Below are positions 7,644 through 14,608 of a stretch of 64,000 nt of DNA, in pieces (positions within the stretch are counted from its first letter, which is position 1; every line of letters starts with the position of its first letter). The stretch lies in the NCBI RefSeq assembly GCF_000424145.1, contig NZ_KE384137.1, positions 458,594-522,593 of the forward strand. The letters are read 5' to 3'. Made by a program: the position numbers and the translations under genes. Origin of the DNA: Butyrivibrio sp. AC2005. GTDB taxonomy: Bacteria > Bacillota > Clostridia > Lachnospirales > Lachnospiraceae. The notes under the pieces are model-generated. The model was not told where the DNA came from. It ran no database searches and saw only the letters and a program-made list of their open reading frames with translations.

Positions 7644-8912
7644 TTATCTCCAGAGTACCCACAGGAATACATACGCACCTATTACAGCTGCAAGTGTGAA
7701 AGGAATACCTATTCTTGCAAAGTCTCTGAAGCTGACCTCATAGCCTTCCTTTCTCAGCATACCCACACCTGCAATATTGCAGCTTGCTCCGACGGGAGTA
7801 ATATTCCCACCAAGGGTTGCTCCGCAAAGAAGTCCAAAGTAAAGAAGATATGGAGCTATGCCAAGTGATGCTGTAACTCCCTGAAGTACGGGAAGCATTG
7901 TTGCAACATAAGGGATATTATCAATAAATGCTGATATAAGCACTGATCCCCAAACCACAATTGTAAACAGCAGGAAGATATTGTTGCCACCGGCTTTTAC
8001 AATGAGACCTGCAAGATCATCTACAAGTCCAACCTCTGTCACACCACCGATTACCATAAACAATCCGGTAAGAAGTAATACAGTATCATAATCCAGGTTC
8101 TTAACAACCTTCTTTATGCGCTCTGCATCATGATCCTTAAAATACTCCCATACGATTCCTATAAGTGAGCAGACAAGGCAGATAACACCGTTTGTAATTT
8201 CCGGCTTATCAGGAATAAATGATGCACCCATAAGAAGTACAACGTGTGCGACCATCATAATAGTAGGTACATAATCCTTTACTACTGTCTTCTCTTCTGC
8301 AGATACTGGTTCCTTATCTTTTCTGAAAAGAACCATCATGATCGGAACAGTCAGAAGTGCTCCAAGCTCAACCGCAAAGAAAATTCCAAGTCTTCCGTTC
8401 ATCCAGAAGAAATCATTAAAGTCCATCTTTGCATAAGCACCAAGCATGATCGAAGTTGTATCACCGACAAGTGTGGCAGCACCCTGCAGGTTTGAAGATA
8501 CAGCTATTGAAATGATCATGGGCACAGGATTTATTTTCAGCTTTTTACAAATGGCAAGACCAACGGGAGCGACCATGAGAAGTGTTGCTACATTGTCGAT
8601 AAAAGCCGAAATCAGTCCTGAGAACAATGACATGTAGATTGTAACCCACATAACATTCGGCGCCAGATCAAGAAGATGATCCGCTATAAGATTAGGCATC
8701 TTCGATTCAATAAAATAATCAACAAGAAGCAGTGTTCCGAATATCATAAGCAGAACATTCCAGTCGACTGCCGAAAATACCTTTGTATACGGAAGTATTC
8801 CCGTAACGATATAGATGGCTGCAACGCCAAGCGCAATGTACGCACGTCTCTTCGGAAATGCTATGAGGCCGACATACATAGCCACAAATAAGATAATTGC
8901 AAGAGTTTTCAT
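7644..8912 (-). CDS. ArsB/NhaD/SLC13-type permease, probably manganese-linked
   Basis: Polytopic membrane transporter, 422 residues, with about 10-11 hydrophobic segments. The two inverted halves carry the SAFIDNVATLLMVAP and SAFIDNIPYVATMLP motifs, and re-entrant-loop-like GDTTSIMLG and GGNITPVGASCNIAG stretches. These are hallmarks of the ion transporter superfamily that includes ArsB, NhaD, CitMHS and DASS proteins. Family membership alone does not give the substrate. The gene stands alone, is transcribed from its own promoter at 9120-9148, and its leader contains a yybP-ykoY (Mn2+) type riboswitch with a terminator. I therefore infer a role in Mn2+ homeostasis, most simply efflux, or another manganese-responsive flux. 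AAGGAT precedes the ATG. Confidence 0.82.
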   Translation of the reverse strand: MKTLAIILFVAMYVGLIAFPKRRAYIALGVAAIYIVTGILPYTKVFSAVDWNVLLMIFGTLLLVDYFIESKMPNLIADHLLDLAPNVMWVTIYMSLFSGLISAFIDNVATLLMVAPVGLAICKKLKINPVPMIISIAVSSNLQGAATLVGDTTSIMLGAYAKMDFNDFFWMNGRLGIFFAVELGALLTVPIMMVLFRKDKEPVSAEEKTVVKDYVPTIMMVAHVVLLMGASFIPDKPEITNGVICLVCSLIGIVWEYFKDHDAERIKKVVKNLDYDTVLLLTGLFMVIGGVTEVGLVDDLAGLIVKAGGNNIFLLFTIVVWGSVLISAFIDNIPYVATMLPVLQGVTASLGIAPYLLYFGLLCGATLGGNITPVGASCNIAGVGMLRKEGYEVSFRDFARIGIPFTLAAVIGAYVFLWVLWR

Positions 8913-8985
8913 TTTTCTTATCCTTTCGTTATTAAGATATTTTTATGAAAATACGTTAATCTGCAATAAAGAAGAAGTTACAAAT

Positions 8986-9025
8986 AAAAAAGAGGCTTCT
9001 ACTGCAGATAATGCAGTAAAAGTCT
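8986..9025 (-). terminator. Riboswitch-controlled intrinsic terminator
   Basis: Minus-strand hairpin CTTTTACTGCA / TGCAGTAGAAG followed by GCCTC and six T residues, about 75 bp before the permease ATG. Its 5' arm CTTTTA is the same segment that closes the riboswitch P1 helix with TAAAAG, so ligand binding should block the terminator (an ON switch). Confidence 0.8.
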
Positions 9026-9111
9026 CGTTAATTACAACATACCCGGGGAATCATCTTCCCGTATTGACGGATGAATGCTACATGCAAAAGCACGATAACT
9101 ACTCCCTTTTA
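9017..9111 (-). promoter_or_regulatory. yybP-ykoY family manganese riboswitch
   Basis: On the minus strand the leader reads TAAAAGGGAGTAG, then ATCCGTCAATACGGG, TTCCCCGGGTATGTTG and finally AACGAGACTTTTA. This matches by eye the remembered pattern of Mn2+-sensing yybP-ykoY aptamers: 5' AAAGGGGAGUAG, GUCAAU with CCGG, UGUUG, and 3' GCAAGACCUUU closing P1. P1 would be TAAAAG/CTTTTA. Function is from family knowledge: these aptamers bind Mn2+ and commonly control Mn exporters and P-type ATPases. A covariance-model hit to RF00080 would settle it. Confidence 0.85.
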
Positions 9112-9119
9112 CCTATAAT

Positions 9120-9148
9120 AAAATAGCAAATTTAAAGATAGGCGTCAA
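9120..9148 (-). promoter_or_regulatory. Promoter of the riboswitch-permease unit
   Basis: Minus strand TTGACG (9143-9148), exactly 17-bp spacer, TATTTT (9120-9125), placed directly after the stop codon of the HAD gene and about 8 bp before the aptamer. Confidence 0.75.
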
Positions 9149-9157
9149 ATGTAAAAT

Positions 9158-9940
9158 TTATATCAGTTCGAAATGCTTCATAGCCTTCCAAATGCCATCA
9201 TCATCGAGCGATGCGGTAATATAATCAGCGTACTCTGTAAGATCATGGTATGTATCTCCCATTCCTACACCCACGCCTGCTGCAAGCAGCATTTCCTTAT
9301 CATTTATACTGTCTCCAAAAGCAAAGGTATTGGCAATATCCTCGCCGAGAAGTTCACATACCTTTTCGATTCCAACACCTTTGTCAAAGCCCTTAGGAAC
9401 CATTTCAACCACTTTATCCGAATGAATAATGTAATTGTACAGATCAGAGAGTTCATCAAAGCAAGCATCTCTCTGAGAGGCAGGTACCGAAGTTTCACAG
9501 GAAATCTTTTGAAGCTCCCAGTTGCCCCAGCACTCATCAATGCCGCGGAGCTTATCTCCCATCTCTCTTATTACCTTCTCTCCGTACATATCACTACGAA
9601 AATCATCAAGCTCGAGATATAAATGATTAGGTCCTTCAAGGATTGGCTTGAAGCCGTATTTTCTTACGGTCTCAATTGATCTTATAGCCTCATCTGAAGG
9701 TATAAGTCGATTATATACTACCTCACCGTTATACTCGACCATTGTGCCGCATGCAGATACAATACCATCAAAACCGATTCCAAGAAGCTTTTCATTAGTG
9801 ACAAAGGCTCTCGCCCTGCCGGTGTTTATAAAGCATTTATGCCCAAGCGCCCTGGCAGTGCGAATTGCCTCTATTGTCTTTTCATTTATCTCGTTCTTGT
9901 AGTTCCAAAGTGTTCCGTCAATATCAAAAAATAAAACCAT
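9158..9940 (-). CDS. Cof-type HAD family phosphatase
   Basis: Soluble haloacid-dehalogenase hydrolase, class IIB (Cof/YbiV type), 260 residues. It has motif I FFDIDGTLWN at residues 4-13 (nucleophile Asp and the second catalytic Asp), motif II INTGRA near 38, a conserved Lys (FDKGVGI) and motif IV FAFGDSINDKEML near 212-224. The substrate is probably a small phosphorylated metabolite and cannot be named. The start ATG overlaps the tyrS stop by one base (TAATG), so it is the second gene of the tyrS T-box operon. No terminator is obvious before the next promoter. Confidence 0.88.
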   Translation of the reverse strand: MVLFFDIDGTLWNYKNEINEKTIEAIRTARALGHKCFINTGRARAFVTNEKLLGIGFDGIVSACGTMVEYNGEVVYNRLIPSDEAIRSIETVRKYGFKPILEGPNHLYLELDDFRSDMYGEKVIREMGDKLRGIDECWGNWELQKISCETSVPASQRDACFDELSDLYNYIIHSDKVVEMVPKGFDKGVGIEKVCELLGEDIANTFAFGDSINDKEMLLAAGVGVGMGDTYHDLTEYADYITASLDDDGIWKAMKHFELI

Positions 9941-11163
9941 TAAAATACTACTTTCTTAAAGGCCTTTTTGCCTCTCTTAACCATAACTCCGTCACCTGCA
10001 AAGGTATCCTTGGTATAGGTGGTCTTGAAGTCTGTTACTTTCTCATCTGCAAAGGTTACGCCGCCCTGCTGAACAGCTCTTCTTGCCTCATTTCTTGTAG
10101 GGCAAAGTCCTGATGAAACAAGAACCTGAAGAATATCAACAACACCGTCTCTAAAGTCCTCTTCCTTAAGAGAAACAGCAGGAACATTGGAAAGGTCTCC
10201 GCCACCTGCAAAGAGAGCTCTTGCTCCGTCCTGAGCCTTCTTAGCTTCTTCCTCACCATGTACAAGCTCTGTAAGCTGGAATGCAAGAATTTCCTTTTTC
10301 TCGTTGATTCTGGAATCCTCCCACTTCTCCATCTCCTCGATCTCTTCGATAGGAAGGAAAGTGAGCATCTTGAGACACTTATCAACATCTGCATCATCCA
10401 CATTTCTCCAGTACTGGTAGAAATCGTAGGGTGATGTCTTCTTAGGATCAAGCCATACAGCGTTGCCGGCTGTCTTACCCATCTTCTTGCCCTGAGAATC
10501 TGTAAGAAGAGTGATTGTCATTGCGTGAGCATCCTTGCCAAGCTTTCTTCTGATAAGCTCAGTACCACCAAGCATGTTACTCCACTGATCATCTCCGCCA
10601 AACTCAAGATTACAGTTGTACTTCTGGAACATGTAATAGAAGTCATAGGACTGCATGATCATGTAGTTAAACTCAAGGAAAGAAAGTCCCTTCTCCATAC
10701 GCTGCTTATAGCACTCTGCACGAAGCATGTTATTAACTGAAAAGCATGCGCCAACCTCTCTAAGAAGCTCAATGTAGTTAAGGTTCATAAGCCAGTCTGC
10801 GTTGTTAAGCATCATAGCTTTACCCTCACCAAAATCAATAAATTTCTCCATCTGCTTTTTGAAGCACTCTGCATTGTGGTCGATGTCTTCTCTTGTGAGC
10901 ATCTTTCTCATATCGGTTCTTCCCGAAGGATCACCGATCATGGTTGTACCACCGCCAATAAGAGCGATAGGCTTATTTCCGGCCTGCTGAAGTCTCTTCA
11001 TGAGTGTAAGCGCCATAAAGTGACCTGCTGTAAGACTGTCTGCCGTGCAGTCAAAGCCAATGTAAAATGTAGCCTTTCCCGCATTTACCAGTTCTCTTAT
11101 CTGCTCTTCATCAGTTACCTGAGCGATAAGTCCTCTTCTTTGAAGTTCTTCATAAATCTGCAT
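9940..11163 (-). CDS. tyrS: Tyrosyl-tRNA synthetase
   Basis: Charges tRNA-Tyr with tyrosine in the cytoplasm. 407 residues, bacterial TyrRS of the class I fold. The HIGH-type site is TAGHF near 45-49 within DCTADSLTAGHF. The KMSKS-equivalent is KMGKT near 230. The tyrosine-binding MIMQSYDF stretch lies near 168-175. A C-terminal S4 RNA-binding domain (about 340-407) includes the RNEARRAVQQGGV motif. GGAAGG precedes the ATG. Expression is predicted to be controlled by the tyrosine T-box leader directly upstream, and the HAD phosphatase gene is co-transcribed. Confidence 0.96.
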   Translation of the reverse strand: MQIYEELQRRGLIAQVTDEEQIRELVNAGKATFYIGFDCTADSLTAGHFMALTLMKRLQQAGNKPIALIGGGTTMIGDPSGRTDMRKMLTREDIDHNAECFKKQMEKFIDFGEGKAMMLNNADWLMNLNYIELLREVGACFSVNNMLRAECYKQRMEKGLSFLEFNYMIMQSYDFYYMFQKYNCNLEFGGDDQWSNMLGGTELIRRKLGKDAHAMTITLLTDSQGKKMGKTAGNAVWLDPKKTSPYDFYQYWRNVDDADVDKCLKMLTFLPIEEIEEMEKWEDSRINEKKEILAFQLTELVHGEEEAKKAQDGARALFAGGGDLSNVPAVSLKEEDFRDGVVDILQVLVSSGLCPTRNEARRAVQQGGVTFADEKVTDFKTTYTKDTFAGDGVMVKRGKKAFKKVVF

Positions 11164-11204
11164 ATTGTACCTTCCTTTTCCGCGAGAGATGAATTAATTT
11201 AGTA

Positions 11205-11494
11205 AACCCCATCCCCCGCAATCAATATTTGATTACGAAGGACGGGGTTAAATCCGTGTTACCACCTTCATTTACATAAAGCTCACGCTTCATGCCTCAG
11301 TAAGTACTAGGAAAATATTCCGCATACTCTTCCGACTAACGCTCGGTTCTCGTCACAGCTTACTAGATATATCATTCTTCCGTGCAGCTCCCGGAGGTAT
11401 TCATCTAATGGTCATATCCGCGCCTCTCACCAACCGGCAGCTCTCTGTGGCTGAATCATTAAACTACTTATTCCGTTCATAGCCTTTAAGTAAT
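11205..11494 (-). promoter_or_regulatory. Tyrosine T-box leader with terminator
   Basis: The minus-strand leader contains the AGAGAGCTGCCGG and GGTGAGAGG elements of stem I, and a specifier loop GAATACCTCC with the tyrosine codon TAC at 11397-11399. The conserved T-box sequence AATGAAGGTGGTAACACG is at 11255-11273. The terminator hairpin AACCCCGTCC...GGGGATGGGGTT follows at about 11205-11249. Uncharged tRNA-Tyr should pair with the T-box and stabilise the antiterminator, allowing tyrS transcription. Confidence 0.95.
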
Positions 11495-11523
11495 AATTAT
11501 CCTTATTTTTAATTTATTGTCAA
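11495..11523 (-). promoter_or_regulatory. Promoter of the tyrS T-box transcript
   Basis: Minus strand TTGACA (11518-11523), 17-bp spacer, ATAATT (11495-11500), just upstream of the T-box leader and downstream of the stop of the secreted-protein gene at 11541. Confidence 0.65.
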
Positions 11524-11540
11524 GAATATAATTATCCGAT

Positions 11541-12239
11541 TTAAAGTTTTGTCCAGATTGAAAGGGACTTCATATTTTTCTTGTAATAAGGTGTACTTGT
11601 AAATGGCACCTGGCCGCTCGAAAACTTTGCAATATTGCTATTATTCGTTCCGATTTCCTTTCTGGTGCCTGTAACACCTATAAGAATTTTCCCTTCACTT
11701 TTCTTAGGATACTCAAGTTCGTATGTCACATCCCAATTCTTGTTAAGGGTATATTCAGCCTCTACATTACCTTTCCTTTGTACCAGTTTCTTTAACTGTT
11801 TTCTTGTAACCATTCTCTTACAGGTATATACACCGCCTAATTGTCCTGTCTCCGCATCAAGTATAAAGGAAGCACGATTCATGGCACTGTTTTTATACTT
11901 ACTCGCCTTAGCAATCTTTACTATATTCTTTTTGATCTTATTTAACGTTGATTTCGGATAATAGCAATGAATTGATACCTTGGCCTGCTTTGATTTATAC
12001 TTTTTACCTTCATATACATATTCTCCGTCTTTTTTCTCCACAGTATCAAATCTCACTTTCATCTTTTGAAAACCGATACCGGGAAAATATGTCTTTATCG
12101 TATATGTGCCGTTCTCTTTGGCAGTAGTATTCAGCATATCTGCAGAATAGCCGGCAGCCCTCACAGTACCCGGAGTATTTGCAAATATTATTATGGATGT
12201 AAGAATAATCGCCGAAAGAGATCTAAAAACTTTTTTCAT
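11541..12239 (-). CDS. Secreted protein of unknown function (module type A')
   Basis: Function not recognised. 232 residues with a clear Sec signal peptide (MKKVFRSLSAIILTSIIIFA, cleavage likely after VRAA near residue 30). The mature part is basic and lysine-rich, with no catalytic motif seen. The C-terminus IGVTGTRKE...GQVPFTS...KKN resembles VGIAGLRKG...GRCSF...KKN of the protein at 12932-13606. The two look like distant paralogues, and together with the 12344 and 13866 genes suggest a duplicated pair. SD GGGGGG precedes the ATG. It is the last of four exported-protein genes in a row. It has no visible terminator, and the tyrS promoter follows at once. Confidence 0.75.
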   Translation of the reverse strand: MKKVFRSLSAIILTSIIIFANTPGTVRAAGYSADMLNTTAKENGTYTIKTYFPGIGFQKMKVRFDTVEKKDGEYVYEGKKYKSKQAKVSIHCYYPKSTLNKIKKNIVKIAKASKYKNSAMNRASFILDAETGQLGGVYTCKRMVTRKQLKKLVQRKGNVEAEYTLNKNWDVTYELEYPKKSEGKILIGVTGTRKEIGTNNSNIAKFSSGQVPFTSTPYYKKNMKSLSIWTKL

Positions 12240-12301
12240 GTCTGCCCCCCGTATTTTCTTCTTTATTTCCTGCTTTAAATTATAGCCAAAAGTATACTCA
12301 A

Positions 12302-12336
12302 ATAAAAAGGGATCAGTATATTTCTATACCAATCCC
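12302..12336 (-). terminator. Terminator after the secreted gene at 12344
   Basis: Minus-strand hairpin GGGATTGGTATAGA...TATACTGATCCC followed by five T residues, immediately after the stop codon. Confidence 0.8.
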
Positions 12337-12343
12337 AAATTGA

Positions 12344-12910
12344 TTACTTAATAACAAGCTTAAACTGCATTTTCTTACTCTTGCTGCTTCCTAAGTAAGA
12401 ATTGTAAAGATATAACTCCTGGCCTGCTTCAAGTCCGATTTTACCTGTTCTTGATGTAGGTGTCTTATATATCTTTCTGGATGCAATTCTTAATCCATCC
12501 TTATCAGTACCCTTATTTTCAATTCTTGTGTAGCCAAGATATGTAGTATTATTCTGCACTAATGTAGATGTTATACCATTTGCAAACTTCTTATCATTAG
12601 CTTTAAGGTTACTTACTGTAATCTTATACTCCTTTGTTGTGGGAGCTACAAACTTTATATACCCCTGATACCAACCCTTACCGGTAACTTTCATCTTCAC
12701 ATTATAGGTTCCGGGCTTATCGATAACTACACAATTTGCATCGGCTACAGCCTTATCTGATGACCATTCCTGTGTCGGTAATGCAATCTTCTTTGTTTTT
12801 GCCTCAACATGTAAGGGATTAACAACTGTTACAGCAAAAGCAAATGCAAGAACCAGGCAAACAACGTTCTTAAGAATTCTGGAAATAACTGTATTCTTTT
12901 CTCTGTTCAT
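12344..12910 (-). CDS. Secreted protein of unknown function (module type B)
   Basis: 188 residues from the ATG at 12908-12910. A GTG 18 nt upstream is in frame but lies inside the GGAGG ribosome binding site, so I reject it. Signal peptide about 1-35, ending HVEAKTKK. The mature domain has KFVAPTTKEYKITVSNL followed by FANG, and ends GQELYLYNSY...FKLVIK. The same pattern (KFTAPASKVYKFTEKNL, YANG, GQTIYLYFSS, FDFSIK) is seen in the 13866-14432 product, so the two are paralogues. The beta-rich alternating pattern recalls extracellular PPC-like sandwich domains, but this is a guess. It probably binds something at the cell surface. Confidence 0.75.
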   Translation of the reverse strand: MNREKNTVISRILKNVVCLVLAFAFAVTVVNPLHVEAKTKKIALPTQEWSSDKAVADANCVVIDKPGTYNVKMKVTGKGWYQGYIKFVAPTTKEYKITVSNLKANDKKFANGITSTLVQNNTTYLGYTRIENKGTDKDGLRIASRKIYKTPTSRTGKIGLEAGQELYLYNSYLGSSKSKKMQFKLVIK

Positions 12911-12931
12911 AATTCTCAAATCCTCCACATA

Positions 12932-13606
12932 TTACTGAAGTCTGATAGCTGCAATGTTCTTCTTGCTTCCGCCAAAGCCAGCCTCATTAAATGAGCATCT
13001 GCCGTATGTATAATTGGTGACGCTGCTGCTTGAAGGCTGTCCCTTTCTAAGACCTGCGATACCAACACAAACATCATCTGCAGTAACAGGGCATACAACA
13101 TAAAGCTTATAGTTAACGCTCTTAGCATAGTTAACGCTTACATGCCATCTGATATAACCGTTTCTGTAAGTAGCCTTCTTCTTATACTCACTACCTGACT
13201 CCTGAATGCTTGAAAGATTAGATGCAATAAGTGCCTTAGTACCTCTTATGTCATTACCCTGGCTGTCTGTAAGAACCATTTCATAACTCTGGAATGAGCT
13301 TAAGCCTTTCTTTCTGCATTCCTTATGGATTCCTATAGCTTCATCTGTAGAAAACTTTGTGTTCTGTAATGTGAAATCAACATAATATACGTTGTAACCA
13401 CGATCAGAGCCAACAAACTGCTTGTCATTGAATACAACCTTAGCCTTATGTGCCTTGGCACCCTTATAAAACTTAGACTGTACCTTCTTAGTCTGACCTA
13501 CATTTACTGTGGTGATTCCTGCAGCGAGTGCTGTCTGAGGCATTGCTGTGAATGTGATAGCACATGCAAGAACAACGCCGGCGAGTGTTTTTAAAACTTT
13601 TCTCAT
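12932..13606 (-). CDS. Secreted protein of unknown function (module type A)
   Basis: 224 residues. Signal peptide MRKVLKTLAGVVLACAITFT with cleavage near ALAA (about 29). The mature region contains a lone pair of cysteines (VVCP and DDVCVG) and the C-terminal GIAGLRKG...GRCSF...KKNIAAIRL pattern, shared loosely with the 11541-12239 product. No enzymatic motif is seen. SD GAGGAAA lies before the ATG. The 12344 gene follows within 22 bp, so the two are probably co-transcribed and end at the 12302 terminator. The 259-bp stretch upstream holds a terminator for the previous gene and a leader with two GTAAGGAGAG copies (around 13638-13665). Confidence 0.75.
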   Translation of the reverse strand: MRKVLKTLAGVVLACAITFTAMPQTALAAGITTVNVGQTKKVQSKFYKGAKAHKAKVVFNDKQFVGSDRGYNVYYVDFTLQNTKFSTDEAIGIHKECRKKGLSSFQSYEMVLTDSQGNDIRGTKALIASNLSSIQESGSEYKKKATYRNGYIRWHVSVNYAKSVNYKLYVVCPVTADDVCVGIAGLRKGQPSSSSVTNYTYGRCSFNEAGFGGSKKNIAAIRLQ

Positions 13607-13789
13607 ATTCTTTTCCTCTTTCCTCTCTTGAGAGCATGATCTCTCCTTACGATAAGCCCCTCTCCTTACCTTAAGATCAGTTCCCTAAAACTTTTCGTGC
13701 GTCATCTATAATAACATAAAATTACAAAAAAATTAAGTTTTTTTGAATTTTTATTTTAATCTATTTTCGCATTTTATATGTGAACTACA

Positions 13790-13826
13790 ATAAAAAACCG
13801 ATATCGTCCCCTCCTGCGATATCGGC
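13790..13826 (-). terminator. Terminator after the secreted gene at 13866
   Basis: Perfect nine-base stem CCGATATCG/CGATATCGG with an eleven-base loop, followed on the minus strand by six T residues. Confidence 0.9.
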
Positions 13827-13865
13827 TGTATGGTGTTAAATCTTTTTATTCAAATTAAGTCTTAT

Positions 13866-14432
13866 TTATTTGATACTAAAATCAAATGATACGCTCTTTG
13901 CGCGAATTCCGTCTGATGAGAAGTACAGATAGATTGTCTGACCCTGGTTAAGGTAAATCTGACCAAATCTCTTTGTATAGAATCCGTTTGAACCCTTCTT
14001 TGATGCAAAGAACATAGCAGACTCAGTTTTTCCATTGTTTGTGGATACATCTGTCTGGCTGATGCTATCAGGATCAAACTCATTCTGAGGAGTGCAAATA
14101 TAGAAATAGCCATTAGCATATCTGCCGTTGCTGGCTCTTAAGTTCTTCTCTGTGAATTTATATACCTTTGAAGCAGGAGCTGTAAACTTAGCAAAAGCTC
14201 TTCCGGCATATCCCTTTTTCTTAATTGTGATTCTATAGTTACCTTTATTAAGTGTTTTTGCTACTGACTCAGCATAGCTGGCAGTAAACTTAGGATCTGA
14301 AACAGTGTTAAGCTTAATTTTCTTTGTCTTAGCTGCTGCTGTGATAGGATTTACAAACATAACTACCATAGCAAAAGCAAGCATCATTGATAATACTCTT
14401 GTAACAAGAGCTGTTGTTGATCTTTTCTTCAT
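13866..14432 (-). CDS. Secreted protein of unknown function (module type B')
   Basis: 188 residues from the ATG at 14430-14432, which has a good SD (GGAGGG). A longer frame upstream lacks an SD and would bury the signal peptide. The signal peptide MKKRSTTALVTRVLSMMLAF ends near TAAAKTKKI, matching the EAKTKKI junction of the 12344-12910 paralogue. The mature part has KFTAPASKVYKFTEKNLRA, YANG, and a C-terminal GQTIYLYFSS...FDFSIK. It is a single-gene unit with its own terminator. The likely location is extracellular or cell-wall associated, and the role is unknown. Confidence 0.78.
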   Translation of the reverse strand: MKKRSTTALVTRVLSMMLAFAMVVMFVNPITAAAKTKKIKLNTVSDPKFTASYAESVAKTLNKGNYRITIKKKGYAGRAFAKFTAPASKVYKFTEKNLRASNGRYANGYFYICTPQNEFDPDSISQTDVSTNNGKTESAMFFASKKGSNGFYTKRFGQIYLNQGQTIYLYFSSDGIRAKSVSFDFSIK

Positions 14433-14551
14433 ACCTTTGATTTCCCTCCGTTTTAAATATTTAACACCATCGCTCATTATAGCAAATATTGAAATTAATT
14501 TCGAGAGGTCTGTAATTTTCACGAAAGTTTTTTTCATTTTTCGCCTAATAC

Positions 14552-14589
14552 AAAAAACAGCGGCCTGCAAATGATATTACAGGTCGCTG
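14552..14589 (-). terminator. Terminator after the lipoprotein gene at 14609
   Basis: Minus strand CAGCGACCTG/CAGGCCGCTG stem followed by six T residues, 20 bp after the stop codon. Confidence 0.88.
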
Positions 14590-14608
14590 ATAAAAATGCA
14601 TTTCCGTT

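Noticed and set aside
14433..14570. N-terminal extension of the secreted protein at 13866
   Set aside because: The upstream frame has no SD, and the ATG at 14430-14432 has GGAGGG and a proper signal peptide.
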